Made by a program: the position numbers and the translations under genes
In this document: positions 26,085-37,513 of the stretch, piece by piece
How the letters are laid out: the number at the start of each line of letters is the position of its first letter
Position numbering within the stretch: position 1 is the first letter of the stretch
Notes under the pieces: model-generated
The model's database searches: none
What the model was told of the DNA's origin: nothing
The model's input: the letters and a program-made list of their open reading frames with translations, nothing else
DNA from: Neopestalotiopsis rosae
Taxonomy: Eukaryota; Ascomycota; Sordariomycetes; Amphisphaeriales; Sporocadaceae
Direction of reading: 5' to 3'
DNA: 64,000 bases
Assembly (NCBI GenBank): GCA_023078685.1
Contig: JALGAS010000003.1
Coordinates: 6,262,001-6,326,000, forward strand

Positions 26085-28505
26085 ATGGAGATGACCGACG
26101 ATGCCAGCGCGCCCTCCAGTTGTGGTTCGCCGGACCCGGCTGCTGCTGGACTTGGCCAGGTTTGGTACGTCCTCGAAATTGCTTCATCTTCTCATGTGCT
26201 CTGACCTTGTTGTAGTGACCGATGCCGGCAGTAGGTCACCCATTCACCTCAAAATTTCATATTGGAACTCATTGAAAGTAGAAAGAAAATCAAGTGCGAC
26301 GCCGCCATACCGTCCGTAAGTGCAATAACACTAGGTGCGACCCTAGCAGATTCTGATCATAGAACAGTGTGGTGCATGCCAAGCTGCTGGTGTTTACTGC
26401 GAAAAGTCCGCAAAGCTCCGGAGGAGAACAAAGGTACGGGGCTATCAAATCAATACTGAAGACCAATTGAGAAGAGCCCAAGCGGAAAATGCAGAGCTCA
26501 AACGTTTGCTTCAAGTGGAGCGTGAGGCAAACGCGGTTCTTCGCCGCCAAAACCAAGAATTCATCCCAGGTACACCAATAGGACCTAGGATTACTGAATT
26601 CAGCATAGCACAGCCCAGTAGCTCTTTAGAAAGAACCCAGGAATCTGAAGCCACAGCGACGACACATGAACAGTCGCCCGCTGTGCTTATCCAACACATG
26701 GGGCGTCTTGTCACTGACCAAACTGGTACTCAGCGGTTTGCGGGCACCACAACCGGAATCCATTTCGTCCTGTCCACGCAGCAAGCCATAAAGACGCGCA
26801 TGGATGTCATAGGATGGTTTCCAGAAAGTTGCTTCAGACTATATCTCCTTCAGATGCCCACTCACGAGCCCGTCGCTTATATACTTGGCTCTGGGGCCAC
26901 CCTGGGCCTTGAGGAGGCGTGTCAACTGCTCGCAAATCTATGTCCACACCCGCCATCTTACTATGCTAGCCATGTGCAGCGTTTTGTCGCTTCATGGTCA
27001 GCCTACTTTCCTATAATAGCTGTGTCAGATTTCCTGCTCAGGGTTACAAGCCTGCTGGAATACGTGCGACAGACATCAAGCGCGCGATCGATTGGCGATG
27101 ATGACTGCTGTATCGCTTTCCATCTTGTCATGATTATATTGGTCAATAACTTGAACGTTGACGCAAAGTCAACCCATGGCTTCCTGTCAGCTCGTGATAT
27201 AGAAGGGATGGGTCTACTCCAAAGAACGCTGGCTGTTCGGATGATGCAAACCAGAAATCAGTCGAGCCTACAAGGACTACTCCTACTCGGCCTCTACTAT
27301 CAACTGACAGGCCAGAACCAGTATATGGTACAACTCAGCGGCCTCATGGTCCAATTCGCACATTCTTTAGGACTACATCGACATAGTCGTCGTTTCACTT
27401 TCTGCGCCGGCGAGATCGAGTTAAGAAGGAGGATATGGTGGTGCGTCTATATTTACGACAAGTGAGCCTCATCAGTCCAGCCCCAATCCGAAGTGGTTAC
27501 ACGTATTAACAGCCGTTTAGAATGACGGCCATTACACACGGACTTCCGAAATTGATTAATGACACTAATGTCGACATCGACATGCCCGTTGATTGCGAGC
27601 TCCAAGTAGTCAAAGCCACTGACTTGACCTACCCTTTGCCCGGAGAATGTACGCCTATCCGGGAGTTCAATCATTTTATTCATCTTAGTCGCCTGCTTTC
27701 TTCAATACTTACACAGTTGTACACAACAACAGACCGTCGGGGCGGGCCTGAAAAAATGGAGCGACTGTCTGCCGAGTTGCAGAGCTGGAGACAACGCTAC
27801 ATGATGCACAGCGATGAGATTTCATCCCCTCCACGGGCGCCACTCAAGGATAGTGATCTCAGCCCAACCAACGTCGTGCTTCCATTGATGTCTGAGGTCG
27901 CAAGATTACTCATCCATCGGCCAGGCCTGACTTTCGATCGGCAAACACTACACTTTCGGCAATGCCTCGATGTGTGCACAGATGCTTGCACCCAGATCAT
28001 CAATCTTGCGTCGAAGAATGTGGGCTACAAAATTCTGAATATCATATCCCCGCCGATGTGTGGTCTGATTTTCCAGTCGGCTCTCATACACGTTTTCTAC
28101 CATTGTCATTCCGTGGATGACCACTGCCCGACACCTGCGTCCAGCGCCGGCATTATTCAGAAGGCCATTGAGTTTCTGAACTGGACCCTACAATCGCAGA
28201 CCACAGGGGCACAGGATACGGGCGACACTGAAAGGGCACTCGTTCAGGCGATACAACTTCTCCGAGCCATCATGCAGGCCTTGTCTGTACTTTCGAAACC
28301 CTCGAGCTTCATGGCCGACTCTATTGGTGGCGGGACCCCGGAAGTTTCAGGCGTGGAGAGCCAGGAACCGGGCTATACTTTGCCTGCGCATGAGTTGAAC
28401 AGCATATTTGACGAATTGATGTGTACCCCTCTGGAAGGAAATGATCTTATGGTTTCTCTTGATTCGTTGCTTGATGCCGATTTCGGCTCCTGGGCTTCGA
28501 CATAG
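26085..28505 (+). CDS. Zn2Cys6 fungal transcription factor
   Basis: Five exons (26085-26164, 26216-26230, 26282-26315, 26368-27461, 27521-28505) join in frame to 735 aa. Exon 2 is a 15-nt micro-exon. The splice choice is anchored by the zinc cluster it rebuilds: CDRCRQKKIKC, then six residues, then CGACQAAGVYC, exactly C-X2-C-X6-C-X6-C-X2-C-X6-C. A basic linker (KLRRRTKVRGYQ) and a coiled-coil dimerisation stretch rich in Leu/Glu/Arg (about 70-110) follow. The middle region is of the fungal-specific transcription factor type, with IWWCVYIYDKMTAITHGLP at the exon 4/5 junction. It is divergent from the lyase gene. It may control the lyase, MFS and its own gene through CGG-N14-CCG elements (inference). 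Confidence 0.9.
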
Positions 28506-28995
28506 TTCACGATAGCCTGCTTATCGGCAAGATACTTCGCACGCAAGAAACAGGAATATGGTGTCCTCGCCAGCAGAGTCGGTCATCGAAGCATCTTTCA
28601 TTACCTTTCCTAGCTCCCGCGATTCCTGATCTTCCTTGTGTGGGGATTCACGCCCTTGGAAACTTGACCAGGTATTACGTCTTAGTAAAGCAGTACTTGT
28701 GCTATGTTGCATTCTCTTGCCATGAACCTCCTCCCCGCATTCTCCCAAAAGATGGTGTGCATACTTCGTGCATCCGATCACCTTTCCCCCGCAGCCGCCG
28801 CTGCCCGTATTGACTATCCAAATCCAGTCACCTGCATTGGTTTACTGTACTGCAGCTTAATATTATGGAACTGCCTTTGGATTGGAACGGGGGACTTTTC
28901 CTTCTCCATCAACCGCAATCACACTACATTCATCCTCTTGAATCCCGTCCATCCTCGAAATATCCTGTTACAGTCTCCCGTGGTAGTCTACCGAA
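28506..28995. other. Intergenic upstream of the GH92 gene
   Basis: This 490-bp region separates the regulator from the mannosidase gene on the same strand. It should contain the mannosidase promoter. No repeat or CGG-N14-CCG element was seen here. Confidence 0.4.
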
Positions 28996-31485
28996 ATGAG
29001 AACTCTATTAATATTACCATGGGCTTACCTTGTCACCTCCTACGCGTTGAAGGCCAGTAGTCAAAGCGTCAAGCGGCCAGATTATCACAAGGATGCGGGA
29101 GTTCTCAAGTATGTCATGCCACTAATTGGCACAAATGGCGCGAGTCCCGACAATAGTGGAGGAATGATTCCATCTGTCTCGGTGCCCTTTGGAATGACGA
29201 GATGGACACCACAGACAAGGGAAAACTTCATCTCACAAGTTCCATACAACGACACGGACCGATATATTCACGGATTCCAAGCTACCCATCAACCGGCCAT
29301 ATGGATGGGAGAGCAGGGCGAGGTGGTATTGACGCCTGGATGGAACCAGCGAGTCAAGCCGCTATTTGAAGAGCGCGGGTTAGGATTCAGAAAAGAGGAC
29401 GAAGTCAGCACACCGTATGTCTACGAAGTCCTACTTGATGCCGATACACAAGGCGAACATGGTTGGGACCTCGCGGAGGCTTCCGCAAACGGCGGCCCTG
29501 TACCTGGTGGAGAAGGCGTTGTGCCATTTGAGGTGTTTCTTGGCTCTAATGGCCGCGTCAGGAGATCCGAGGTCAAACCGAACGCTCTGGGGCGAATTAT
29601 AAGGGCTGCTATGAGTGCAACGGCACACGTAGGTTACTTGCGTTTCGACTTTGAGAAGGCATCCGGCTCTGCGGCCCTTTCCGCGGAGCCATACGTCCAT
29701 GTCCAAGCATCTCGCATGGGCTGGGATTCAGACATTCAAATTGATGCAGGATTGGGTGAGATAACTGGCAGCAATACTGAAAGGCAGGACTACAGACTCG
29801 GACCTGATCGAGCGGCTTCCTTCCGAGGATATTTTGTTTCTCGATTTTCCACCTCTTTCAGTTCGGTTGGAACAACCAAAGGTGGAAACGTTACGGAAGA
29901 CTCTGTCTACACGTCTGGAAACTTTTCGGGTGCCTATGTCAAGTTTCCTAAGAACACCACAAGAGTCGAGGTTCGAACAGCAGTCTCATTCGTGAGTATA
30001 GAGCAGGCAAGAAGGAATCTTGCCATTGAGGTACCCGACAGCATGTCATTTGAGGATATGGTTGAGTCAACCAAGCGAGCTTGGCTCGACAAGCTGGGAA
30101 GAATCACAATAGAAGGAGTCAATTCCACGGACGTGGAACATGACCCTCGCACAATTTGGTACACGGGATTATGCCATGCCTTGCAATATCCAAACGACTT
30201 TTCGGAGCCATTGAGCGCTGAATCAGATTCTTCCAGGGTGTACTACAATGGGTATACTGACAGTGTTCAACAATCAAACGAGTCGTATTATCAATCGTGG
30301 TCCATTTGGGACACTTACCGTGCTGAACACTCTCTTCTTACCATCTTTGCTCCGGAAAGGGTCAATTCCATGATGCGCACTCTTCTCAACATCTTTGAAT
30401 GGACTGGGCGCCTACCTATATGGGCCAACATGGTGGAAACGAATATCATGATCGCGACAAATGCTGACGTGGTCCTGGCAAATGCAATCTTGTGTGGCTT
30501 CCGCAGCTTTGATCTCCAGAAAGCGTGGCAGGCCGTGTGGGCAGATGCATATGTACCCCCAGACAATGATACGGAATTGTTATACTACGACCGCGAGCCC
30601 GACACAGGTTACGAAGCTCGAGCTGGATTGACGAGTTACATGGCGCGTGGCTGGGTCACGAATGATGGGTGGTCAGAGTCCGCCTCCAGGACTCTGGATT
30701 ATGCTTTCAATGATGCGGCTTGTGCTGTAGTAGCCCGAGCCGTAGGCGAAACCGAAAGCGCCGCGTCCTTGGAGAAGCGGAGCATGAACTACAAGAGCAT
30801 ATGGAATAATGAGACCGAGTTCATGCAAGCCCGGAATACAAATGGCACTTGGGCGAACGAAACCTGGGGATGGACCGAGGGCGACAAGTGGATATACACT
30901 TTCGATGTGATGCATGATGTTGATGGATTGGCGTCGCTTTTCGCAGACGGCCGCAACGGGCTCAAGAACAAGCTGGACGAATATTTCGCTGGAGGTTTCA
31001 ATATGCACAGCAATGAGCCCTCGCATCACGTTCCTTACTTGTATTCACTTCTTGGACATCCCGCCTCGGCAGCGGACCAAATTAGGTCAATCGTATGGAA
31101 TGAGTATAATGCGACGAGCTCGGGCCTCAGCGGCAATGAAGATCTAGGCCAGATGAGCGCTTGGTATGTGTTGTCAGCGTTGGGATTCTATCCCGTGAAT
31201 CCAGCTAGCGACGAATATGTCATTGGTTCGCCACTCTTTGAGAAGGTCACTATACGACTGCCAGCTGGGGTAAAGACTGGGGGTGAAGTAGGTAGCGAAG
31301 AGGCGGCTGAGAAGACCCTGGTGATCAGTGCTCTGGGCGCTATCACCAAACCTTATATAAGTGGTCTCAGAGTCGACGGCAAGGAGATGTCTCGGCCAAT
31401 CCTCAAGCATTCGGAGCTGGTAGGTGCCAGCCTCATCGAGTTTGACATGACCGATACATCGAGTGCATGGGGCACTATCGAATGA
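28996..31485 (+). CDS. Secreted GH92 alpha-mannosidase
   Basis: A single exon encodes 829 aa, within the normal GH92 range. The N-terminus MRTLLILPWAYLVTSYALKA is a plausible signal peptide. GH92 hallmarks are GGMIPSVSVPFGMTRWTPQT near the start, HQPAIWMGEQGE, the central YYQSWSIWDTYRAEHSLL and LPIWANMVETNIM, and GNEDLGQMSAWYVLSALGFYP near residue 710, which holds acidic catalytic and Ca2+-associated residues in this family. GH92 enzymes are Ca2+-dependent exo-alpha-mannosidases, mostly acting on alpha-1,2 linkages of glycoprotein glycans. Several N-X-S/T sites (for example NDTD, NVTE, NFSG, NGTW) fit a secreted protein. It borders the synthase cluster, but nothing in the sequence ties it to that pathway. 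Confidence 0.94.
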   Translation: MRTLLILPWAYLVTSYALKASSQSVKRPDYHKDAGVLKYVMPLIGTNGASPDNSGGMIPSVSVPFGMTRWTPQTRENFISQVPYNDTDRYIHGFQATHQPAIWMGEQGEVVLTPGWNQRVKPLFEERGLGFRKEDEVSTPYVYEVLLDADTQGEHGWDLAEASANGGPVPGGEGVVPFEVFLGSNGRVRRSEVKPNALGRIIRAAMSATAHVGYLRFDFEKASGSAALSAEPYVHVQASRMGWDSDIQIDAGLGEITGSNTERQDYRLGPDRAASFRGYFVSRFSTSFSSVGTTKGGNVTEDSVYTSGNFSGAYVKFPKNTTRVEVRTAVSFVSIEQARRNLAIEVPDSMSFEDMVESTKRAWLDKLGRITIEGVNSTDVEHDPRTIWYTGLCHALQYPNDFSEPLSAESDSSRVYYNGYTDSVQQSNESYYQSWSIWDTYRAEHSLLTIFAPERVNSMMRTLLNIFEWTGRLPIWANMVETNIMIATNADVVLANAILCGFRSFDLQKAWQAVWADAYVPPDNDTELLYYDREPDTGYEARAGLTSYMARGWVTNDGWSESASRTLDYAFNDAACAVVARAVGETESAASLEKRSMNYKSIWNNETEFMQARNTNGTWANETWGWTEGDKWIYTFDVMHDVDGLASLFADGRNGLKNKLDEYFAGGFNMHSNEPSHHVPYLYSLLGHPASAADQIRSIVWNEYNATSSGLSGNEDLGQMSAWYVLSALGFYPVNPASDEYVIGSPLFEKVTIRLPAGVKTGGEVGSEEAAEKTLVISALGAITKPYISGLRVDGKEMSRPILKHSELVGASLIEFDMTDTSSAWGTIE

Positions 31486-33186
31486 TATTCAAAGACCACA
31501 GTATCATTCGGTATCGTATTCCGTAATCAGTAGCTGTATGAATGATTTATCAACTGACCTTCTCCGCGCAATTTGGTGTGCTATTTAAATGCGCTGTCAA
31601 CATTGAGAAGTGGACAGATTCTCAGTGTTGCCTCAAGGCAAGTCTTTTGCTGTCCTAAATTGGCGTATAATAGACTCCATCTCTACTGCTAGGCTGTGTC
31701 ACTTAGACAATACGCTACGAGGAGACCTCATGTGTCTCATTGCGTCCAGAGAATACTGCAAGTATACAGTGTTGTTGAGCACAGAATTAAGACTTGATTC
31801 TTAGCTCTTTGTATCAATGCGCATATACATATCCATATCCATATCCTACATGGTGTAAGAAAAGCGAGAGTCGGGATTATATGATTCGTTGAGCAACCGA
31901 GTATTTGTCCTCTTTGATTGGCGGGGCTCCTCTGGCATGACGGGAAGCTCGGGTAGTGGGATCCCGGATCGTAGGATTTCTCTAGGTTAGGCGGATCTAC
32001 CTGGCGCCTGGGTAGCGGCACACTGACGTCGAATGGGTGAGACACGAATGACGAGACAATAGATGCTCTTTTTAATAGTCCAAATGATGGAAAGCAACAT
32101 GAGGTTTGGCCTTGATGAGTGCGGCATGGCATATCATATATTGAATCTATTCACATTATACTGTCAGTTCGCCATTATTAGTTCCTGATGAAACATGAAC
32201 GTGTTATGTTGTGTAGGAAATTGGCGGAAACGTGCACTGCCTCCCTGGGCTGGGTGGAGGAGAAGGTGAGATTCGCAATCCTTAGGCGCCGATCAACCGC
32301 TGGCCGGGGGCGAAAAGGCCAAATGCTGCGACTTGCCCTCCCGTATTCTGTAATTGTCGTGATTTCTTTCCAACTGCAAGGACAAAGTCACTGTGGCATC
32401 GAATATCATATAGCGACTCTCTTCGCTGCTCATTCTTCATCTTGTCCTTGCGCGGCGGCTTCCATCCAATCTGCGCTGAGCGACGGCACACCTCTCAAAG
32501 GCACGGAGCATTTTCCCCGCTCTTCGCAGTCTGACTCGACCTATTTACTGCCTAGAGTCCTTAACCCAGGACCATTCAACTGCGATTTTGAGGCGTATCG
32601 AGATCTGGCGCTTCAGTCTTGAATCGCCCAGAGCAGCACAAAGGTTTTCAACGTCATTGACCCGTTTCTTATCACTGGAAGCGGAGCTGCGAAACAACGC
32701 CTATCACTTCCATTTCGCCAGCTCACCCGTCCTACCTTTCTGCTCTGCCTACTGCCACTGCCACGCGAAGGCGCGCTGGTGGTGATTGCATACAGATTAG
32801 ACCATCTTTTTTCTTTACAGAGCTGGCATTCCAACCTCCGTTTTCAAAATGACTTGGGAACTCACACGCCGGCGCATCGCCCGCGCGGCTAACAGCAAGT
32901 TCATCTTCGACCGCATTGTAAGTCTTACCCAGCCGTGCGCATTTCAGATGCAGCAAATCTTCTCCCCAGGTGGCTTCAGTGTTGGCCCGCTATTCTTCCT
33001 CTATCGCAAGCTTAAAGTGGCTACCAATACACTCCACCAGAACTCTGTGATTGCTATGACGCAAAGGGTCCCAAACGATGCACATTTTTTTCGATGCTCT
33101 TAGCAGTTTTGTTATATTTGTCTGCTAACTGGTTCTTCTCTTCTCCTGTTTAGCCATTACTTCATGCTGTTATTTTCTTTATTGAG
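31486..33186. other. Intergenic: GH92 3' region and promoter/5' leader of the Mpv17-like gene
   Basis: This 1.7-kb stretch has no supported gene of its own. It contains an AT-rich tract near 31800-31880 and a short in-frame exon candidate at 32849-32917 with a GTAAGT donor, discussed under the Mpv17-like gene. No RNA gene or transposon relic was recognised. Confidence 0.45.
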
Positions 33187-34035
33187 ATGATGGTTGTGGC
33201 ACGCCTTGTCACGAGGTTCAACGCCTACTATGACGAACGTCCAGGTTAGCATCACCGAACATGATTGACTACGACACTCTTGTTTGCGCACACTGGATAC
33301 AATCTGACATTATGTGGCATCAGTTCTCACCATGATGGTGACCAACGCCGTTCTCGGTGGAATCGCCGATACAGTAGCCCAGACCATTACCTCTGTGCGC
33401 GAGAGGGCCCTTCGCAAGCCCGGCGGCATCTCAAAGGAGGACCCCGTAGCAGTCGAGATCCACGAGCTCGACCGCAAGAACCCGATGTACGAGCGCGACC
33501 TCATTCCCGAGTCCAAGATGCTGCCCCCGCCCTTTGACTTTGAGCGTCTCACCCGCTTCATGGCGTACGGTTTCGCCATGGCACCCCTGCAGTACAAGTG
33601 GTTCTCTTTCCTGTCGCGCGCATTCCCCATCACCAAGGAGGCTTCCTTCGGCCCGGCGATGAAGCGCATGGCGTTTGACCAGCTGGTGTTTGCGCCCTTT
33701 GGTATCGCCTGCTTCTTCACAGCCATGACCGTTGCCGAGGGCGGTGGCCGCAGGGCCGTCTCTCACAAGCTGAGAGACATGTACGTGCCGACTCTGAAGG
33801 CAAACTTTATGGTCTGGCCTGCTGTGCAGTTGATCAACTTTAAGCTTATGCCTGTACAATTCCAGCTGGTATGTACTACTTCACTCTTGCCTTTGCAGAC
33901 CAGAGCACTAACATGATGCAGCCGTTTGTTTCGACTGTCGGTATTGCATGGACTGCCTACCTGTCGCTCACGAATTCCTCCGAGGAGGTTCCTCAGGCCA
34001 ACGAGTCGCGATCTCCAAACATTCGTCTTCCCTAA
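33187..34035 (+). CDS. Mpv17/PMP22-family membrane protein
   Basis: Exons 33187-33244, 33324-33868 and 33922-34035 join in frame to 238 aa. Family features are the N-terminal FNAYYDERPVLTMMVTNAVLGGIADTVAQ, the central MAPLQYKWFSFLSRAFP, and the C-terminal signature LKANFMVWPAVQLINFKLMPVQFQ followed by PFVSTVGIAWTAYLS. Four membrane segments are expected. Members sit in the inner mitochondrial membrane (Mpv17/Sym1) or the peroxisomal membrane (PMP22) and are thought to form channels. A roughly 35-residue charged insert after the first TM (SVRERALRKPGG...ESKM) is typical of the filamentous-fungus subgroup as I recall it. The start is uncertain. An upstream exon at 32849-32917, spliced to 33154, would stay in frame and add 34 residues, beginning with the basic segment MTWELTRRRIARAANSKF. 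Confidence 0.88.
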
Positions 34036-34916
34036 GCAATCATCGAAGTAAAAGACCTGTGTGGAATAAAAGGCGTTGGAGAACCAATGTGTGCATCCAA
34101 CTTGCCCAGGTCGGACGGAGTGACCCTCGCAGCTTGTACTCAATGGTCTTCTTTGTGTGGCGGACAGTATACTGCTTTACTCGGGCATGGCGTTTGGTTG
34201 AAATTGGGAGAGGGGCATCAGGTCGGCGTTGTGTCTTTCCTATGTACGTACCTAGGTCTTTTATTCAACTTGTGTAGTTACGGCGTTTCAAAACAACAAT
34301 ATGCCACAATCATATAATGGAAAGTGACGATTGTATAAGTGGTATGCCATGATGGCTTTGTGGAAATTGGCAACTTCATAGTCCCAGAAGGATCCCCGAG
34401 GGATTCAACTTGGTACTGCCTTTACTTCCCGCAAAATCCCGGCAAGGGTGACCAAGGGTACTTGATATGAAATGCGCATACGGGGTCGAGTATATCTCAA
34501 ATATCGTGGGTTGCCGAATACTGCCGCGGTCATACCATCTCAGCGAGCTGGCGCATGATCTTGACGAAAACCGATAGGAAGGGCGCTAATAGTAGCAAGC
34601 GGGTAACGTCACTGCTCCCTTTTTGCTTGGGTCCTGTCGTAACCCACCTACCCTGGACTGGGACTTGGGTAGCTTGAGGGAAACGGACCTTTTTCACCCC
34701 ACCATTGCGATTGCCCCTCCTTCCATCAAGCTCCCGGGAGTCCAGAACTCAACCAAACATCTGCGTGTTTTTCTAATCTAATATTGTCCCAGGACTACCG
34801 CATAGACCTTTACTTTTTCCATTCCTCCTCACAAGATTACCATTATACCCTCATTCCTCAGAAACTTCTTTTTCATTCCAAAGTACAAGTACAACTTGCA
34901 ATCGAGAATTGTCAAC
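34036..34916. promoter_or_regulatory. Phosphoglycerate kinase promoter region
   Basis: This 881-bp region ends in a C/T-rich stretch (about 34690-34900) directly upstream of the start codon. Such pyrimidine-rich blocks are typical of strongly expressed fungal glycolytic promoters and mark the transcription start zone. No other feature was seen. Confidence 0.5.
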
Positions 34917-36386
34917 ATGTCTCTGTCCAGCAAGCTGTCTATCACCGATGTTGACCTGAAGGGCAAGCGGGTGCTCATCCGGGTGAGTCAACAATACATG
35001 GGTTGCAATATCAGAGGGGCTCCTGATGATCTTGTTGGGTGTTTTTGAATCAGTCAGGAGCCTTCTCGATGCCTCTCAATCTTCTCTGTATCTTTTTTTT
35101 CAGCCACCAAGTAGTATAATACTAACACACCACCTCCAGGTCGACTTCAACGTTCCCCTCGACGCCGACAAGAAGGTCACCAACAACCAGCGTATTGCTG
35201 GCGCTGTGCCCACCATCAAGCACGCCATCGACAATGGCGCCAAGGCCGTTATCCTCATGTCTCACCTGGGCCGCCCCAACGGCTCGCCTAATGCCAAGTA
35301 CAGCTTGAAGCCTGTCGTGCCAGAGCTCGAGAAGCTTCTCGGCAAGAGCGTTCAGTTCGCTCCTGACTGTGTTGGCTCCGAGGTTGAGGAGATTGTCTCC
35401 AAGGCAGACAACGGCCAGGTCGTCCTGCTCGAGAACCTGCGCTTCCACATTGAAGAGGAGGGTTCCGCCAAGGATGCTGACGGCAACAAGACCAAGGCTG
35501 ACAAGGCCAAGGTTGAGGAGTTCCGCAAGGGCCTGACTGCTCTCGGTGATGTCTACGTCAGTGAGTGTTCCCTCAGCAGACTTTCTTATATCTTGAACTT
35601 GAATGCTAATTTACTCTAGACGATGCTTTCGGCACTGCTCACCGTGCTCACTCTTCCATGGTTGGTGTTGACCTGCCCCAGAAGGCTGCCGGTTTCCTCA
35701 TGAAGAAGGAGCTCGACTACTTTGCTCAGGCCCTTGAGTCGCCCAAGCGTCCTTTCCTTGCCATCCTGGGTGGTGCCAAGGTTTCCGACAAGATCCAGCT
35801 CATTGACAACCTGCTGGACAAGGTCAACAGCCTGATCATCTGCGGTGGTATGGCTTTCACCTTCAAGAAGACTCTCGAGGGTGTCAACATTGGTAACTCT
35901 CTGTTTGATGAGGCTGGTTCCAAGACTGTTGGCCAGCTGATGGAGAAGGCCAAGAAGAACAACGTCAAGGTTACTCTCCCGGTTGACTACGTGACTGCCG
36001 ACAAGTTTGACAAGGATGCCACCACTGGCTCTGCCACTGACAAGGACGGTATCCCCGATGGCTGGATGGGTCTCGACTGCGGTCCCGAGTCCATCAAGCT
36101 GTACCAGGCTGCTATTGAGGATGCCCAGACCATCCTCTGGAACGGCCCCGCTGGTGTCTTTGAGTTTGAGAAGTTTGCCAAGGGTACCAAGGCTACCCTC
36201 GATGCCTTCACTGATGCCGTCTCCAAGGGCAAGATTGGTATCATCGGTGGAGGTGACACTGCCACCGTTGCTGCCAAGTACGGTGCAGAGGCCAAGTGCA
36301 GCCACGTCTCGACTGGTGGCGGTGCTTCGCTCGAGTTGCTCGAGGGTAAGGAGTTGCCTGGTGTTACTGCTCTGAGCAGCAAATGA
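34917..36386 (+). CDS. pgk1: Phosphoglycerate kinase
   Basis: Exons 34917-34982, 35140-35560 and 35620-36386 give 417 aa, the standard length. Landmarks are VDFNVPLD immediately after intron 1, the substrate-binding [16 protein letters not shown], the joined [13 protein letters not shown] across intron 2, [10 protein letters not shown], the nucleotide-binding [17 protein letters not shown] and the C-terminal [13 protein letters not shown]. The enzyme transfers phosphate from 1,3-bisphosphoglycerate to ADP in cytosolic glycolysis. Codon use is strongly biased to C-ending codons, as expected for a highly expressed gene. The first intron (157 nt) is longer than the others in this window. Identification is certain. 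Confidence 0.98.
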
Positions 36387-37009
36387 ATTTCCCATATTGT
36401 GGACGCAAAGCTCTAGCACGCACGTGTGCAATCTATTACAACTACATGTCCCAGGTTGGCTTCGCTGGACAATGGTTCCGTCCTCGTTGAGCACTCGCAT
36501 GAAGACTATACGAGCGGAACACCTGTAAACACAATGAAACAACAGAAATAACCGGATGAACATCATGGATTGGTTGGGTATACTAGGATTCGGATCAAAA
36601 GAACTGTGTAGACCTTGATTGTAGGCCCGTATAATAAAACAGAAATACAGTCAAGACAGTACTCAAAATCATTGTGAAAGACGAGCAACTCTGTGACAGG
36701 CCGAGCTCATGGATCTAGTGTATACTTTATTTCTTATTTCAAGGCTTACATGTGACCCGCCGGTCAGGATCGACGTGACTTGATCGAGCTTCCTATTTCA
36801 TGGACATAATGGCTGGCCACATTGTCGAGTCTTGTACAATCCTGACATTGCCTCGGGATGTCATTGCCCGTCATCATTGCCATGTTGAAACTGGGCGTTG
36901 GTTGATGCTGAGTGCATTATGATGTTTATGTTTTGCCCGCTTCTAACAACCATCGTCATCATTTGTCGTTGATTGGGCGATCAGCTTCTCTGTTCGGACA
37001 ACCACTTGC
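36387..37009. other. Convergent intergenic region
   Basis: This 623-bp AT-rich gap lies between the convergent 3' ends of the phosphoglycerate kinase and Sem1 genes and should hold both 3' UTRs. No gene was recognised. Confidence 0.45.
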
Positions 37010-37513
37010 TCATTTCCTCTTGGCAGCATCGACCTTGCGCAGTTCCTCGCGCAGCTGTGCACTAAAGTCGTCGGACGTGTCATCGTCATCCCATGACTTC
37101 TCCCAGAGGTACTTTTCACCCTCCTTGCCCTCGCCCTCGGTGGCGGACTGTGCGGCCTGGGCTGCCTTTTCGGTCTCGTTCTCGGGCCAGTCTATTAGAG
37201 GAGAAATAATCATTAGTAAAATATAATCACAAAAGATGAATATGACATTTGCCCGCGAAAGGGCAATGGGGTAAATATCTTGGATGGAAGGTAAATCGAG
37301 CACCACCATTGCTCACTGGGCACCGGAATGATGATTTGAGTGCAACACGTCAAAGTCAATGGTGCCTTGATTATCACGGTGGATAGCAATAATTGCCAAC
37401 GTACCCTCAACGGGGAAGTCCTCAAACTCGTCGTCCTCTTCCAGAGCAGCAGCCGACTTTTGCGCGGTCTGTGCCTGTTCGGGCTTCTCTGCCTGTGTCT
37501 TCTCGGCGGCCAT
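37010..37513 (-). CDS. sem1: Sem1/DSS1, 26S proteasome lid and mRNA-export subunit
   Basis: Exons 37513-37405 and 37191-37010 join in frame to 96 aa. The family is defined by two acidic/aromatic blocks, here EEDDEFEDFPVEDW, which spans the intron, and WEKSWDDDDTSDDFSAQLREEL, followed by a short basic tail ending DAAKRK. DSS1/Sem1 is an intrinsically disordered acidic protein of the proteasome lid, which also joins the TREX-2 mRNA export complex and, in many eukaryotes, BRCA2-type repair complexes. The Ala/Gln/Lys-rich first 24 residues are fungus-specific padding. The gene is small and split by a 213-nt intron, so it is easily missed by gene finders. Confidence 0.93.

Noticed and set aside
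35616..36566. 316-codon minus-strand frame opposite phosphoglycerate kinase
   Set aside because: Antisense shadow produced by strong C-ending codon bias of the highly expressed plus-strand gene.
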